NCBI GenBank assembly: GCA_963639765.1 | Contig: CAVHXA010000049.1 | Location: 1 to 13,734 of the forward strand | Length of the DNA stretch: 13,734 nt | Source: CAVHXA01 sp963639765 | Lineage (GTDB): Bacteria > Bacillota > Clostridia > Oscillospirales > Oscillospiraceae | Direction: 5' to 3' | Shown: one piece after another, positions 13,418 to 13,734 of the stretch | Position numbering within the stretch: the first letter of the stretch is position 1 | Layout of the letters: the number at the start of each line of letters is the position of its first letter | Translations under genes and position numbers: made by a program | Notes under the pieces: generated by a model | Databases searched by the model: none | What the model was told of the DNA's origin: nothing | Seen by the model: only the letters and a program-made list of their open reading frames with translations

Positions 13418-13585
13418 TGCGAAGTGAAAGCAAACATGATTTTGCATATGGTTCGCACCGGAAAACAAACGTTTTTTGATATCGAATTGTGTTCCAGAGC
13501 TCTCACAGGTCTCTCTAAAGAGCACATTTTGAAAGAATATGCACAAGTTTGGCAAAAAATGTGAGTTATTATTCATGTTTTTGCA
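13418..13585 (+). promoter_or_regulatory. CRISPR leader
   Basis: This is 168 nt of AT-rich noncoding sequence between cas2 and the first repeat, on the side where type I-C leaders lie. It ends ATTCATGTTTTTGCA before the repeat. TGCGAA (13418-13423, rc TTCGCA) recurs inverted as TTCGCA in GGTTCGCACC (13450-13459), and AGAGCTCT (13496-13503) is a palindrome. These may help the Cas1-Cas2 complex dock. I found no convincing promoter; TTGGCA at 13549 has no good -10 partner. Confidence 0.75.
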
Positions 13586-13734
13586 GTCGCTCCCCACGCG
13601 GGGAGCGTGGATTGAAATTGCGAAGGAGGACCGAGGCTGTGACATTTGGCGAGGTCGCTCCCCACGCGGGGAGCGTGGATTGAAATTTTCAAATCGACGC
13701 GCAGAAGTTACCGAGCTTCGTCGCTCCCCACGCG
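13586..13734 (+). CRISPR. Start of a type I-C CRISPR array, cut by the window edge
   Basis: Identical 33-nt repeats lie at 13586-13618 and 13654-13686, and the first 15 nt of a third at 13720-13734. Each begins GTCGCTCCCCACGCGGGGAG and ends GCGTGGATTGAAAT. CGCTCCCC and GGGGAGCG form a perfect 8-bp stem around the loop ACGC, and the 11 nt after the stem (TGGATTGAAAT) equal the 5' handle known for Cas5d-processed crRNAs. Spacers are 35 nt (13619-13653) and 33 nt (13687-13719). The orientation equals that of the operon. These leader-end spacers are the newest. Neither matches another part of the window by eye. Confidence 0.98.

Noticed and set aside
13391..13645. 84-residue minus-strand ORF containing ISIHAPRVG
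   Set aside because: It is the reverse translation of the CRISPR repeat plus leader; this motif is a well-known false protein made from type I-C repeats.
13619..13719. Self-targeting of the window by its own spacers
   Set aside because: No match to either spacer was found by eye on either strand within the window; the rest of the genome cannot be seen.

Overview
The window looks like an accessory region of a low-to-mid GC Firmicute, most likely a gut Clostridia of the Oscillospirales/Ruminococcaceae type. The reasons are strong GGAGG-type ribosome binding sites, consensus sigma-A style promoters, and proteins that resemble families common there (XRE-S24 repressor, HTH-Fic, DinJ, Clostridia-type serine recombinase, type I-C CRISPR-Cas). 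This assignment comes from recognition only; no search was run.

Left part (1-2100): a scrapyard of gene ends. The + strand C-terminus of a DUF4143-type AAA ATPase (1-131) converges on a start-less, proline-substituted DinJ/RelB antitoxin pseudogene (141-425). That remnant abuts, in frame, the stop codon of an intact HTH-Fic gene (426-1337, minus). The fic promoter carries three copies of AAGTAAAGG. Upstream lie a truncated ParB-like N-terminus (1506-1625) and a small unknown gene (1642-1923).

Middle (2090-3990): a + strand regulatory block. It has an XRE-S24 (LexA/CI-like) repressor with a consensus promoter and dyad operators, a second small XRE protein, and an orphan type IV prepilin-like protein.

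Mobile/recombinase block (4030-5540): an unknown 116-aa minus-strand gene, then a roughly 260-nt gap. In that gap an 18-nt inverted repeat (16/18 matching) flanks a consensus promoter that currently points away from the 116-aa gene. Next is a serine recombinase whose expected start codon reads ATC. The layout fits a small invertible promoter, which is the most speculative and most interesting observation here. A minus-strand terminator and a degraded minus-strand gene remnant fill 5498-5830.

Right part (5854-13734): a complete type I-C CRISPR-Cas operon, cas3-cas5c-cas8c-cas7c-cas4-cas1-cas2, in canonical order with ATGA-type overlaps. It includes an internal start for cas11c inside cas8c. 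A leader and the first two repeat-spacer units follow, and the window cuts the third repeat. Cas5c would process the repeat hairpins, Cas5c-Cas8c-Cas7c-Cas11c would form Cascade, Cas3 would degrade the target, and Cas4-Cas1-Cas2 would acquire spacers. All of these genes look intact.
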